Both the position numbers and the translations under genes were made by a program. 64,000 nt of DNA from Tetraselmis striata. Its lineage: Eukaryota > Chlorophyta > Chlorodendrophyceae > Chlorodendrales > Chlorodendraceae. The notes under the pieces were generated by a model. The model saw nothing but the letters and a program-made list of their open reading frames with translations, did not search any database and was not told the DNA's origin. Shown piece by piece: positions 8,386 through 16,625 of this stretch. Position 1 is the first letter of the stretch; each line of letters opens with the position of its first letter. The DNA is taken from positions 62,001 through 126,000 of the forward strand of contig VCJN01002412.1 in assembly GCA_006384855.1 (NCBI GenBank), in the 5' to 3' direction.

Positions 8386-8439
8386 CGCCCGATCCCCCGC
8401 GCTTCTTTTTGGGCGCTCTTAGTAACACGGCGCGGATCG

Positions 8440-8712
8440 ATGCCGGCTCGCGTGGACACCACCGTCCTGATCCCGGAGTTTTCCGAGTTCCCCTTCTCGC
8501 ACCTCAACGAGAACCTGTACAACGGCTTTGTCGCCGGCTCGTACGATTGTCTCGGCAGCCGCATACTCGAGGACCATATCGGCTACCCCGTTCCCAGCCT
8601 AGGGGCGTTCAGCCGCATCAACGTCGCCTTCCCGGACCTCGAAGAAGGGGCGACTATCAGCCACTGGAGCGGCAACCTCCTCATCCGCCCCAACACCGAT
8701 GCCGGCGAATAA
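8440..8712 (+). CDS. Small unknown protein
   Basis: 90 residues (starts MPARVDTTVLIPEFSEF) with the GC3 codon bias of the virus genes. No motif was recognised. It lies 83 bases after the adhesin stop, and its last 114 bases overlap the 3' end of the methyltransferase on the other strand. It may be a remnant of a longer structural gene, because the protein ends abruptly inside the methyltransferase region. Confidence 0.4.
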   Translation: MPARVDTTVLIPEFSEFPFSHLNENLYNGFVAGSYDCLGSRILEDHIGYPVPSLGAFSRINVAFPDLEEGATISHWSGNLLIRPNTDAGE

Positions 8713-9330
8713 CTCGGCGAGCAACTCCTTCGGGATTTGATACGTCTCGGCGCTGCCCGCGCTCCTGCGATACAGCGTGCCGCGGGGACCGCTCTGCGCG
8801 CACGCGTAGTGGACGCCGTGCTCCCGCTTGTAAGCGCAAGGGTCGCGCTCGCAGAACTTGAGGTCGAGGCCCGGCTTGTTGGTCCACACCGCGGTGGGCT
8901 TCTTGAAGTCGCGGCCGTACTTGCAGTAGGTGCAGCGGCGCAGAAAGGGCGCGAGGGGCTGCATGAAATCGCGCCGCTTGAGCATGCCGGTGAAGGGGTT
9001 CTCGATGAACCAGTACCGCGGCCGGTACCACTCGATGATCTCGAGACACTTCTTCGCGATGGAATCCGCGAGCTCGAGCTTGCGCACCCCGCGCGTCTTT
9101 GCCATCGAGTACTCCGTGCACGGCGGGCTGGCCCATATCACGTCGAAGTGCCCGCGCGGGTAGGCCGCGGCGTAGTCCCATTCGCGCACGTCGAGCGTTA
9201 TCGCGGCGCGCGAAGAGGGGTCGGCATCCAGCGACACGTACTCGACCGCCCGGTCGCCAAACATCCCGCGCAGAGCCGCGCCCACGCTCTGCGTCCCGCA
9301 GCACAGGTCGAGAACGCGAAGAGGGCGCAT
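8599..9330 (-). CDS. DNA cytosine-C5 methyltransferase
   Basis: 243 residues. Motif I VLDLCCGTQSVG (6-16) binds S-adenosylmethionine. The catalytic motif IV is WASPPCTEYS (66-75), with the nucleophile Cys71. An IENP motif at 109-112 takes the place of the usual ENV. The protein is short for the family and has a cysteine-rich C-terminal half (CTYCKYGRDF, FCERDPCAYK) that might bind zinc. It should methylate cytosines in viral or host DNA. The start context is GATATAAATG. The C-terminal ~38 residues overlap the small gene at 8440 and may be unconserved. Confidence 0.85.
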   Translation of the reverse strand: MRPLRVLDLCCGTQSVGAALRGMFGDRAVEYVSLDADPSSRAAITLDVREWDYAAAYPRGHFDVIWASPPCTEYSMAKTRGVRKLELADSIAKKCLEIIEWYRPRYWFIENPFTGMLKRRDFMQPLAPFLRRCTYCKYGRDFKKPTAVWTNKPGLDLKFCERDPCAYKREHGVHYACAQSGPRGTLYRRSAGSAETYQIPKELLAELFAGIGVGADEEVAAPVADSRPFFEVREGDVDAAERP

Positions 9331-9421
9331 TTATATCCCGCGCGAAAAAGTTTCACGCTTCGTGCGCCTCGCTTAAGGCGATAGATTATTTGCTAGAGTA
9401 CTTACTAAATCGCCGGACACC

Positions 9422-9700
9422 ATGCCTCGCACCCGCGCCTCCGCGGAGCTCCGCAAGCGCCGCGCCGCCAACCTCGAGTCGTACCATCGCAATGCCGATC
9501 GTCACAACAAGAAGCGCTATTGCAAGCGAATCGCCACCGGCGCCGTGTCGCGCATGCAGCTATACACGCTCGAGAAGTACAACATGACTCCCGATGATTT
9601 CAATCGCATTCGCACCGATAACGGTCTTGCGCCCGTGCCGAGCCCCCACGACGCCGCCCCGCCGTGCACGCGCAATCGGGACGGATCCCTCCCCCCCCGC
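9422..9700 (+). pseudogene. N-terminal part of the recombinase gene, out of frame
   Basis: The frame starting at 9422 encodes a basic helical N-terminus (ELRKRRAANLESYHRNADRHNKKRY, then LYTLEKYNMTPDDFNRIRTDNG). It runs into a C8 homopolymer at 9691-9698, after which the coding signal continues in another frame as the Pro-rich linker and recombinase. Beyond the C8 run this frame is only the shadow of the recombinase. Either the two are one gene broken by a one-base slip, or this is a separate small DNA-binding protein. The first reading is preferred because both frames show the same bias on their own side of the run. Confidence 0.55.
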
Positions 9701-9767
9701 GGAGGAGCCCGAGCCCCCCCGCGGAGGAGCCGAGCCCCCTGCGGGGGAGCCGAATCGCGGGCGCGAC

Positions 9768-10718
9768 ATGACCCTCGAGGAGATTATTGCAAAGATAGAG
9801 GCACTTACCGGGCGTCGGCAAATCAATGCCCACGGGGTCACAACCGCGAAGACGCTCAGCCAGACGACGATCAACAACTACATCACCACGATGAGGCGCG
9901 TCGTCAAAGTGGTCATGAAATGCTCCCCAAACGACCTCGTCAAGTGCTTGCGGGAGGGCGACAAGGTCGTGCGCGCCATCGAGAGCCGGTACACCAACTC
10001 GAGCACCAAGCGAGACTATTTCAACCGCATCTACTCGCCGAGCAAGTACATCCCGGAGTACAAGGCCGCGATCGGCGAGGAGGCCCTCGCAAAGTACCAC
10101 GCTCGCATGCTCGTGCACGCCAAGAAGGTCGGCGAGGAAACCACGCAGCGCACGGTCACCGGGACGGTGCTGGACATCAGCGTCATCAAGTCGCGGGTTC
10201 CGGCTGTCAAGGAGAAGTTCGGGGCCGCGTCGGCGGAGTACATCGCGGCGCTCCTGCAAACCAACCTATGGGGGCTTCGCGCCGAGCTGGGCACCGTCAA
10301 GGTCATCAATCGCGAGTCGCAAGCGAGAACCTACCCCAACTACTATCTGCGCCCCGAAGGCAAGCTCGTCGTGCGAAAGTTCAAGACCATGCAACAGTTT
10401 CCCGACAAGCCGTACACATTCCCTCTTAACGAGTCCCTCAAGCGACAAGTCGAGGCCTCGTTGGTCGCTCGCCCGCGAGCTTATCTGCTCATGGGGAAGA
10501 GCGTCGACAACACGGGCGCGATCCTGAAGAAGGGGCTCGGCGTCGCCGTCAACGACATACGTCACTCGAGGATCTCGGACATGCTCAAGACCGAAGACCC
10601 GAATAACTACTCGTTGGCCAAGGTGCAGAGAGTCGCGGATTGCCATCGACACTCGTTGGCGACGACGCTCAGCTATTGGCGAGACACCGTGATCCCCACG
10701 GAGGATACCGATGTCTAG
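9768..10718 (+). CDS. Tyrosine recombinase (integrase)
   Basis: 316 residues from the ATG at 9768; the frame is open upstream to 9594 through a Pro/Glu-rich linker. Residues 1-130 look like a SAM-like core-binding domain. The catalytic domain shows Arg171 (LWGLRAEL), basic residues near 204-206 (RKFK), the RH pair at 265-266 ([10 protein letters not shown], Asn replacing the usual first His), His295 (CHRHSLATT) and the nucleophile Tyr303 (LSYWR). It probably integrates and excises the virus, as in PLVs that lack a retroviral-type integrase. It ends 4 bases into the convergent fibre gene. See the preceding entry for the frameshift upstream. Confidence 0.87.
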   Translation: MTLEEIIAKIEALTGRRQINAHGVTTAKTLSQTTINNYITTMRRVVKVVMKCSPNDLVKCLREGDKVVRAIESRYTNSSTKRDYFNRIYSPSKYIPEYKAAIGEEALAKYHARMLVHAKKVGEETTQRTVTGTVLDISVIKSRVPAVKEKFGAASAEYIAALLQTNLWGLRAELGTVKVINRESQARTYPNYYLRPEGKLVVRKFKTMQQFPDKPYTFPLNESLKRQVEASLVARPRAYLLMGKSVDNTGAILKKGLGVAVNDIRHSRISDMLKTEDPNNYSLAKVQRVADCHRHSLATTLSYWRDTVIPTEDTDV

Positions 10719-13700
10719 AAGTACACGTCTTGCGGCGTTAGCGTGCTGTGGTAGTATGCATGCTCGGCGATCGTCGCGGTCATGCCGATTCCCGCCCTTG
10801 TCGCGTTTCGTGTAATCCAAAATTTGATGACCGGAGCCATCGCATTGTACCCGTCCGCAAAGGTGTAGTCTAGGTCGACATCTGCAAACGTGTAGGTGGA
10901 CTCGAACGCCCCGACTGAGCTCGTCGCCGGCGACGCCGTTATCGTCTTGCCTAGCGTGTGAGGGAAATTCGCGTTCTTCAGTACCGTGGCGCGTAGGGTT
11001 GGCGAGGAGTACTCGTCCGCCGAGTTGCATGTCACGCATATTTGCGACAGGCGGAAACTCACGCCGGTCCCGCTTTCCAACAACTTGTCAACCCGTATGT
11101 GCGCAAAGCCGCGCATCCCGAGCACTAGCGATGCTCGTATCTGCACATTAAGCACCTCGGCGTCCACGTACGCCTTGTTAGCCGCGTCGGCGCTGTCGGT
11201 AGGGGCGGCAACGTCCACTATCGCTTTGCCTTTCGCGTCCACGCCCTCAAAGGCGTTGATCGGGGAAAGGTACGCGTTGACGCCGTACGCGTGGAGAGTC
11301 CCCCATCTCGAGCTCGTGGTTCCGAGATCGTAAACGTAGTTCAGAGCTGGAATGAAAGTTTCCGACGATATGTTGTACCCGACCTCGTCTTTGAACATCG
11401 CGGGCTTTGTCTCGCCGCCGATATTGTCCCAATCGATCGTGATATTCGCGATCTCGGTGTCCACATACGACTTGTTGACGACATCGGTGCCGGTGTCCGG
11501 AGCCCCGACCTGCGTGATTTTATTCCCGTTCAACGACATCACGCCCGTGACGTTGAGCAGCGGCGTCTCCAAAGAGCCTATTGACGCGCCGCCGCTAATC
11601 GTCGCAAACTGCGCGTATATGTCGCGCCACTCGTCGCCAGCCTTTCCGAGATCGAATTCCCTCGTGCCGTCGGGGAACACGTGCCCGTCGACCTCGCACC
11701 CGTCGGGGTGATACTTGAGGCGACAAACGTTGTTGCCGCTCGAATCGACGAATCGGATATCGTTGCCGATCTTGATGTCGTCCTCAACCTCAATGTCGGT
11801 GGCGTACACATGTTTCCACGCGAGATCCGATTTCCCCAAATCAAGGGAGTCGTGGGTTTTGGGTACGATGCTTTTCGAGAACTCGATGGATTCTATCGAC
11901 TTTACATATGATATGCTTGCGTTGGTTACTAGCTCGCCTATGACAAGTCGGTTTTCGGCGCGGATATAGTAGGCGTGGATATCTTCGGCCCAAATTTCGG
12001 TCCATCGCAAATCGTCGTTGTTGGATTCGGTCGCATAGTCATAGTAGGTTCCAAGTGTTAATATCGCGTCTTCGTCTAGCGTACGAGCGTATTCGTAGTT
12101 GGGGATTATGTAAAACTCCCCGAATTCTTCTACCACCTTCATAAATTTAGCCGGCTCGTACTCGGGGTGGTCGTGGTTGCCCCCGCCCGCGACTACCGCA
12201 TCGACATAGCCCTTGGTCGCGGCCTCGTTACTCACCTCGGGCGACCGAGGAAGGAGCAAGGGGCGGCTCACCGACACGAGGTTCGAGGCCGTGTTGTACG
12301 TGAATCTCGCATGGTTGGTGATTTCGCCAACATGGATATCCGTCGCAAACCGACCGCTCATGGCGTACACAAATTTCCATCGCAGTCCATCTTGGCCCAA
12401 GTTATACACGTCGTTGGTGGTAGGGGTTATGCTGTCGAGAAGGACGACGTCGTAATTCTCGGAGGCTGTTGGGTACATCTGGGGACCGACATTTTGCGTG
12501 TATATGAACTTGTCGGTCCAAAGCGGGCGGCCGGACAGCGAGGCCCAATCGACATCGGCTCCAAAATCTTGCGAAGTAACCCATGCCTCCTTCGCATAGC
12601 CGGCTAGCGAAGGGATCGTTGGGCGATTCAACACATTCGCCCACTCGACACTATCCGCGGCGAGCGAGAGATCGTTGTCGAAACCGCTGAGGGGTATTGC
12701 GCTTTGCGAAGTGGCGATCCACGACGGCAAGACGGCGTCTGCGCCATCGGCGCCATCGGCCCCGGGTGGGCCGGGCGGTCCGGCGGGCCCGGGCACGGTC
12801 GAGTCGGCTCCGGGCGGTCCGGCGGGCCCGGGCGATCCGGGCGATCCGGCGGGCCCGGGCACGGTCGAGTCGGCTCCGGGCGGTCCGGCGGGTCCGGGCG
12901 GTCCGGTGGGGCCTTCGGGCCCGGGCACGGTCGAGTTCGCGCCAACGGCTCCGGCTTCGCCCGCCGGCCCTTGTTCGCCTTGGGGTCCGGGCGGCCCTTG
13001 CGGGCCCGTGAAGTCGACGTCGAGATTGAAGCCCGAAAGGTTAACGTCACTTTGAAGCTCCGTGATCCACTGAGGGGTCGCCGCAGCGTCCCCTTCGAGG
13101 AGGACACGACGTGTCGAGCCGCCTTCGTCGAGGCCGTAAATGTTTCCCGCGAAGAGGTTTGTGAAGTGGCCCTCCAAGAACGGATAAGTCAGATTTCCCA
13201 CGCGCGATAATGGGGGGAACCCGGCGTTTTCTTCGTACGGTATCAGATCGCCCTTGGCGACAATTCCGTTGTTAAAACTGACTTCGTTGATGCGCTCAAG
13301 CGAAACCGTGGTTGGGTGATCGGATCGGGAGTCGCGACGAGGGATACCGCGTATTCGATAACGTCGTCGAGGTTGAAATCGCCTTCCGCGCCTTGAAAGT
13401 GTGTAAATTTCAGATTTGATGTGTCCGAAAGAGTCAGCCCCTCGGCGTACACTTCGCGCCAAGGGTTCGTCGGCTCGCCGAGATCGAATAGAGGGCCAAG
13501 GGGGCTGCGAAGTGTCCCAAAAACGTCAATCCGACCGGCGTTGTCCGCGTGCGCTCCTATCGCGAAAGGCTCGACGAGGTCCACGATAAATCGCGACTTC
13601 TCGCTTTGAGGGATATACGAGGAGGTATCGATAGCCGCGATCTCTTCGCTAAGCGTTGCGATGTTCGATTCGGCGGTTTCGCAGCACTCGTGAGCGAAGT

Positions 13701-13911
13701 TCGATAGAGCGACGATATCGTCCTTGAGCGACGATAGCGCATCCGCGGCGGCGGCGGCCGAGTTGACAACGGATATCTCCAGTTCCGCCACGTTAGAGTC
13801 GGTAGCGGCGAGGCCGGTTTGCAGGATCTCCGTGTCGACATTGTGTTTCGCTTCGAGCTCCGCGAGACTATTGTTCACCTCGCTCAGATCCACGGCGATT
13901 CCTCGTTTCAT
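10715..13911 (-). CDS. Collagen-like fibre protein, one frameshift
   Basis: Coding signal runs from the ATG at 13911 ([12 protein letters not shown]; 13956 is an earlier alternative) to 10715. It changes frame by one near 13300-13330, so as read it is split into a 5' part (stop 13243) and an 870-residue 3' part. The 5' part has an alanine-rich coiled coil. The 3' part has Gly-X-Y collagen-like repeats (about 90 residues, encoded near 12735-13005), then repeated LGxxxxxWxxxYA units and KGYVDA motifs as in phage tail-fibre trunks. It ends in a beta-rich tip. Likely a trimeric host-attachment fibre. It overlaps the penton-like gene by 44 bases at its start. The frameshift is either real damage or an assembly error. 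Confidence 0.8.
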
Positions 13912-14740
13912 TGGCAGATTGCGAGGCTGCAGAGTCTGTCGCTGACGACCCAACATTATCGTTCGCTTTATCCGTTAGCAGAGAGACTCGGTAATCGATA
14001 TCGTAGTCTACTATTGGCTTTAGGCTAACCGCGATTTGGAGCGTGAGGGTGTACGGTGCTCCATGGAGCTGGAGTTGTCGTTGATCATCGTCTGTCAAGT
14101 AAATCGCGATCATCCCGACGTTTCTGTCCGCGATGGGGAACGTCGTGTTAGAGCTGAAATGTTCGACGACGTTAAAGTTCTCGCGAACTGCAACCTTACC
14201 GATAACGTTACTCGGTGATTTTGTGACAACATCGCGGTTTTGCGTGGTGAGGTTGGAGCGGATGTGAACCGCGGACGTGCCCGCGAGATTGACTCCGTAT
14301 GTCGCGATCATGGTCCCATCGACGCTAGTGTCGCCTTCGCGCACTCCCAACAACCTTTGGCACGTGGTTTGCGGCCCAATCATCACCTCGCGGCCGGGAG
14401 TCTCCGTCGTGAGGGCGATGCGATTTGTTGGTTCGAGGTACTCCGCGACAAAGCCGTCGACGAGTTCCTCGTTCAAGATTTCTAGCACCTCCTGAATACT
14501 CCGGTTTCCCTCGCGGATCGTGATGTTCACAATTTCGTCGTTGAATATGAGCTGCAATAAGTTGTTCTGCGAATTTATGACGTAGTAGCTCAAGGGTATC
14601 GAAGCCGTCGTAACTGCGAGCAAGAACTCGTGTTTGCGAGACGGTAGTGTGAGCGATGGATTCAGGTAGAAGAGGCAGCCGTTCTCGCCAAATCGTGCAT
14701 CGGCGTAGTCCGAGGACAGATGGATCGCAAATGTCGACAT
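13868..14740 (-). CDS. Second penton / minor capsid-like protein
   Basis: 290 residues. The N-terminal half (FAIHLSSDYADARFGENG ... VTTASIPLSYYVIN ... RSIQEVLEILNEEL) and the C-terminal block (IGKVAVRENFNVV ... IAIYLTDDDQRQLQLHGAPY) follow the pattern of the vertex-like proteins widespread in polintons and PLVs. In these an LTDxxG...LxLxG strand pair precedes the final beta strand. The C-terminal ~40 residues are Ser/Asn/Arg-rich and overlap the fibre start, consistent with a penton that holds the fibre. The start has an AATAAATG context. Intact. Confidence 0.68.
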   Translation of the reverse strand: MSTFAIHLSSDYADARFGENGCLFYLNPSLTLPSRKHEFLLAVTTASIPLSYYVINSQNNLLQLIFNDEIVNITIREGNRSIQEVLEILNEELVDGFVAEYLEPTNRIALTTETPGREVMIGPQTTCQRLLGVREGDTSVDGTMIATYGVNLAGTSAVHIRSNLTTQNRDVVTKSPSNVIGKVAVRENFNVVEHFSSNTTFPIADRNVGMIAIYLTDDDQRQLQLHGAPYTLTLQIAVSLKPIVDYDIDYRVSLLTDKANDNVGSSATDSAASQSANETRNRRGSERGEQ

Positions 14741-14768
14741 TTATTCGTAACGGGAGTTTAAATACTAT

Positions 14769-14954
14769 ATGGCAAAACCTCGTGCTACTAAGAAGACGAA
14801 GAAGACTGGCGGAATGGCTCTAGCAACGGCCCGGGCGACCGTGCCAAAGGGCGGCGCGGCAATAATTCGCCCATCGAGCTTTCTATCGCTCCCAACCTCG
14901 ATGAGAATCGAGAACATAGCCCCCGCATTGGCCCGTGCAATTCATACGAAATGA
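14769..14954 (+). CDS. Small basic protein
   Basis: 61 residues starting MAKPRATKKTKKTGG, with a basic N-terminus and an Ala/Ile/Pro-containing remainder. It fills the gap between the divergent penton-like gene (start 14740) and the convergent zinc-finger gene (stop at 14956), leaving 1 base at its 3' end. This tight fit supports it as a gene. A DNA-binding or core protein is possible from charge. The promoter would be the AT-rich 14741-14768. Confidence 0.45.
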   Translation: MAKPRATKKTKKTGGMALATARATVPKGGAAIIRPSSFLSLPTSMRIENIAPALARAIHTK

Positions 14955-14955
14955 G

Positions 14956-15834
14956 TTACAAGGTATACGAAGTGCACTCCGCGATCCAATCGTGGTACTC
15001 CGGGTCTAGTGTCGCGTTCAAGCACCCGCCCGTCACGTCGTAGAACATGTAGTGCACCCAAAAGGGGCGGTCGAACTTCACGCTCTCGATGTGCTTTACA
15101 AGCATCTGTTCTCGCAGAACCTTGAGTCGCTTGCGCTTCGCGCCGTCCTCGCTATACGCGCCGGGGTTGTAGCGAAGCCAATAGATCGGGAGCGTGTTGC
15201 CCTCCAAGGCCAGCGTCTCCATCACCTTGGCCATGCGACGCATATCGCACCCGACCGTGTAGTCGCCAAACTTGTGCTGGTCCTCGTCGATCTCCAGCAT
15301 GATCACGCCGCCGTTTAGCTGCAAGAGTACGTCGATGCGACAGAAAGTGCCGTTGTCGATGCACGAGAAATCGACATGGTGTTCGCTCTTGAAGTCAAAG
15401 CCGCGCTTGGCGAGAGCCGTGCGCACGCGTTCCTCTTCCTTCTTCTTCCGGGCCCAATATTCCGGGGTGTGGGTCCGCGCGTGGTATGTCAAGTTTGCGA
15501 ATTGTACGAACGCCACGTCGCAGCCGTCCCATGCGCACTTGTACGGCTTCTCGCCCGTGTGAGTTCGCATGTGGGTTGTCAAATTCTCGGATTTTGCAAA
15601 CCCCGCGTTGCAGCCCTCCCATGTACATTTGTACGGCTTCTCGCCCGTGTGAGTTCGCATGTGGGTTGTCAAATGAGGGTGTTGCGTGAACGCTGCGCCG
15701 CAGCCGTCCCATGTACATTTGAAAGGCTTCTCGCCCGTGTGAGTTCGCATATGCCTTGCCAAGTCTCCGGACCATTTTGTCGCAAACCCACATCCCTCCC
15801 ACGTGCACCGGTGTTTCTTCACCGAGTCCGCCAT
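14956..15834 (-). CDS. Four C2H2 zinc fingers fused to a nuclease-like domain
   Basis: 292 residues from the ATG at 15834, which has a Kozak-like CCACCATGG context. The frame is open to 15933, but that part lies in the TIR-like repeat. Four C-X4-C-X12-H-X3-H fingers span residues 10-122, joined by exact TGEKP linkers. Helix positions -1/2/3/6 are W/G/D/R, Q/P/H/T, K/E/N/T and Q/A/N/Y. After a charged helix, residues about 145-220 hold a RIDVLL strand, an MLEIDEDQHKF strand (179-189) and an MRRMAKVMETL helix. This resembles PD-(D/E)xK/Vsr-like nuclease cores in large DNA viruses. The nuclease reading is inference. If right, it is a sequence-directed cutting or nicking enzyme. Confidence 0.78.
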   Translation of the reverse strand: MADSVKKHRCTWEGCGFATKWSGDLARHMRTHTGEKPFKCTWDGCGAAFTQHPHLTTHMRTHTGEKPYKCTWEGCNAGFAKSENLTTHMRTHTGEKPYKCAWDGCDVAFVQFANLTYHARTHTPEYWARKKKEEERVRTALAKRGFDFKSEHHVDFSCIDNGTFCRIDVLLQLNGGVIMLEIDEDQHKFGDYTVGCDMRRMAKVMETLALEGNTLPIYWLRYNPGAYSEDGAKRKRLKVLREQMLVKHIESVKFDRPFWVHYMFYDVTGGCLNATLDPEYHDWIAECTSYTL

Positions 15835-15892
15835 GGTGGCCGCCGTATGGTCCCCGTGCCCGCCGCAATTCCCCTTTATGCCGGTCGGCCAT

Positions 15893-16212
15893 AGTGCCAG
15901 TTTGCAAAGTGGCACTACCATTTTCACGTCCACACCCCCGCGGGACCACGTGGGAAACCACGCGAATGTTCCACGGCCTCTCCACCCCCCTTAGTGCCAC
16001 TTTGCGATCCGAGGTGGCCGCTGTTCTACGCTCATGTATGTACCGAGAGGTACAATAGTATTGTATAGTGATGCTATCATATTAAAAAAAGTGGCACTAG
16101 TGGCACTACCAGCTGGAAAACAGTACTTTAGAGATAGCAACAACGTGCTTTCCAGCATGTTCCGTAGTGCCACTTTAACTGGCACTAAAGTGGCACTAGG
16201 TGCCACTTTCAA
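15893..16212. promoter_or_regulatory. Internal copy of the TIR iteron module
   Basis: Collinear with 20345-20660 of the right TIR: a TTTGCAAAGTGGCACTA-type iteron pair, an ACCACGTGGGAAACC E-box block, TAGTGCCACTTTGCG, a GTACCGAGAGGTAC palindrome, the near-identical TTGTATAGTGATGCTAT and paired GTGGCACTAGTGGCACTA followed by AGCTGGAAAA, then more inverted iterons. It lies between the zinc-finger gene and the end of the replication operon. A role as origin, as binding site for a viral replication or zinc-finger protein, or as a bidirectional promoter is inferred. Confidence 0.75.
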
Positions 16213-16625
16213 CAGCCGCGCATGAAGTAGCTGGCGGTCCCCTTGTACACCCTCGGCGGGGCGCGGACGGCGTTTGCGGGCTCTTCGATGAAAGGGCAAT
16301 CGTCGGCCTTGAACTTCACGCCCCTCGCGACGTTCCTCTTATGCTCCCCGTCCACCCATGTTCGGCTGACGACGCGGATGCCACGTGTCTTGAGGTACGT
16401 CTCAAAGCAGTTCTTCCGGAAGCGGATGGACCCCGGCAGCCCTCTCACCGCTTTATCGTCGAGCTTCCCAATGTACACATTGATTTCGCCGACCTGAACG
16501 TAGTCGTCCTCGTTGCGTGTTATCTCAAAGTGGGCGTCGAAGAACTCCGTCATGGGGTTGTCGTCTTGTGTGAGCTCCGCGCGGAACTCGATGAGCGACT
16601 CGGGCGGGTCGTTAAGGATACTCAT
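16209..16625 (-). CDS. Unknown protein downstream of the primase-helicase
   Basis: 138 residues (starts MSILNDPPESLIEFRAEL). Its start overlaps the end of the primase-helicase by 14 bases, which implies cotranscription. Mixed alpha/beta composition with an EINVYIGKLDDKAVRGLPGS segment and a Cys at the very end. No family was recognised. It could be a small replication accessory or single-strand-binding protein, judging only from its operon. Confidence 0.65.
   Translation of the reverse strand: MSILNDPPESLIEFRAELTQDDNPMTEFFDAHFEITRNEDDYVQVGEINVYIGKLDDKAVRGLPGSIRFRKNCFETYLKTRGIRVVSRTWVDGEHKRNVARGVKFKADDCPFIEEPANAVRAPPRVYKGTASYFMRGC

Noticed and set aside
12628..13210. Several Gly/Pro/Arg-rich frames over the collagen region
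   Set aside because: Other-frame readings of the Gly-X-Y repeat of the fibre gene.
15395..16000. 201-codon minus-strand and antisense frames over the zinc-finger gene
   Set aside because: Alternate-frame shadows of the repeated finger-linker sequence.
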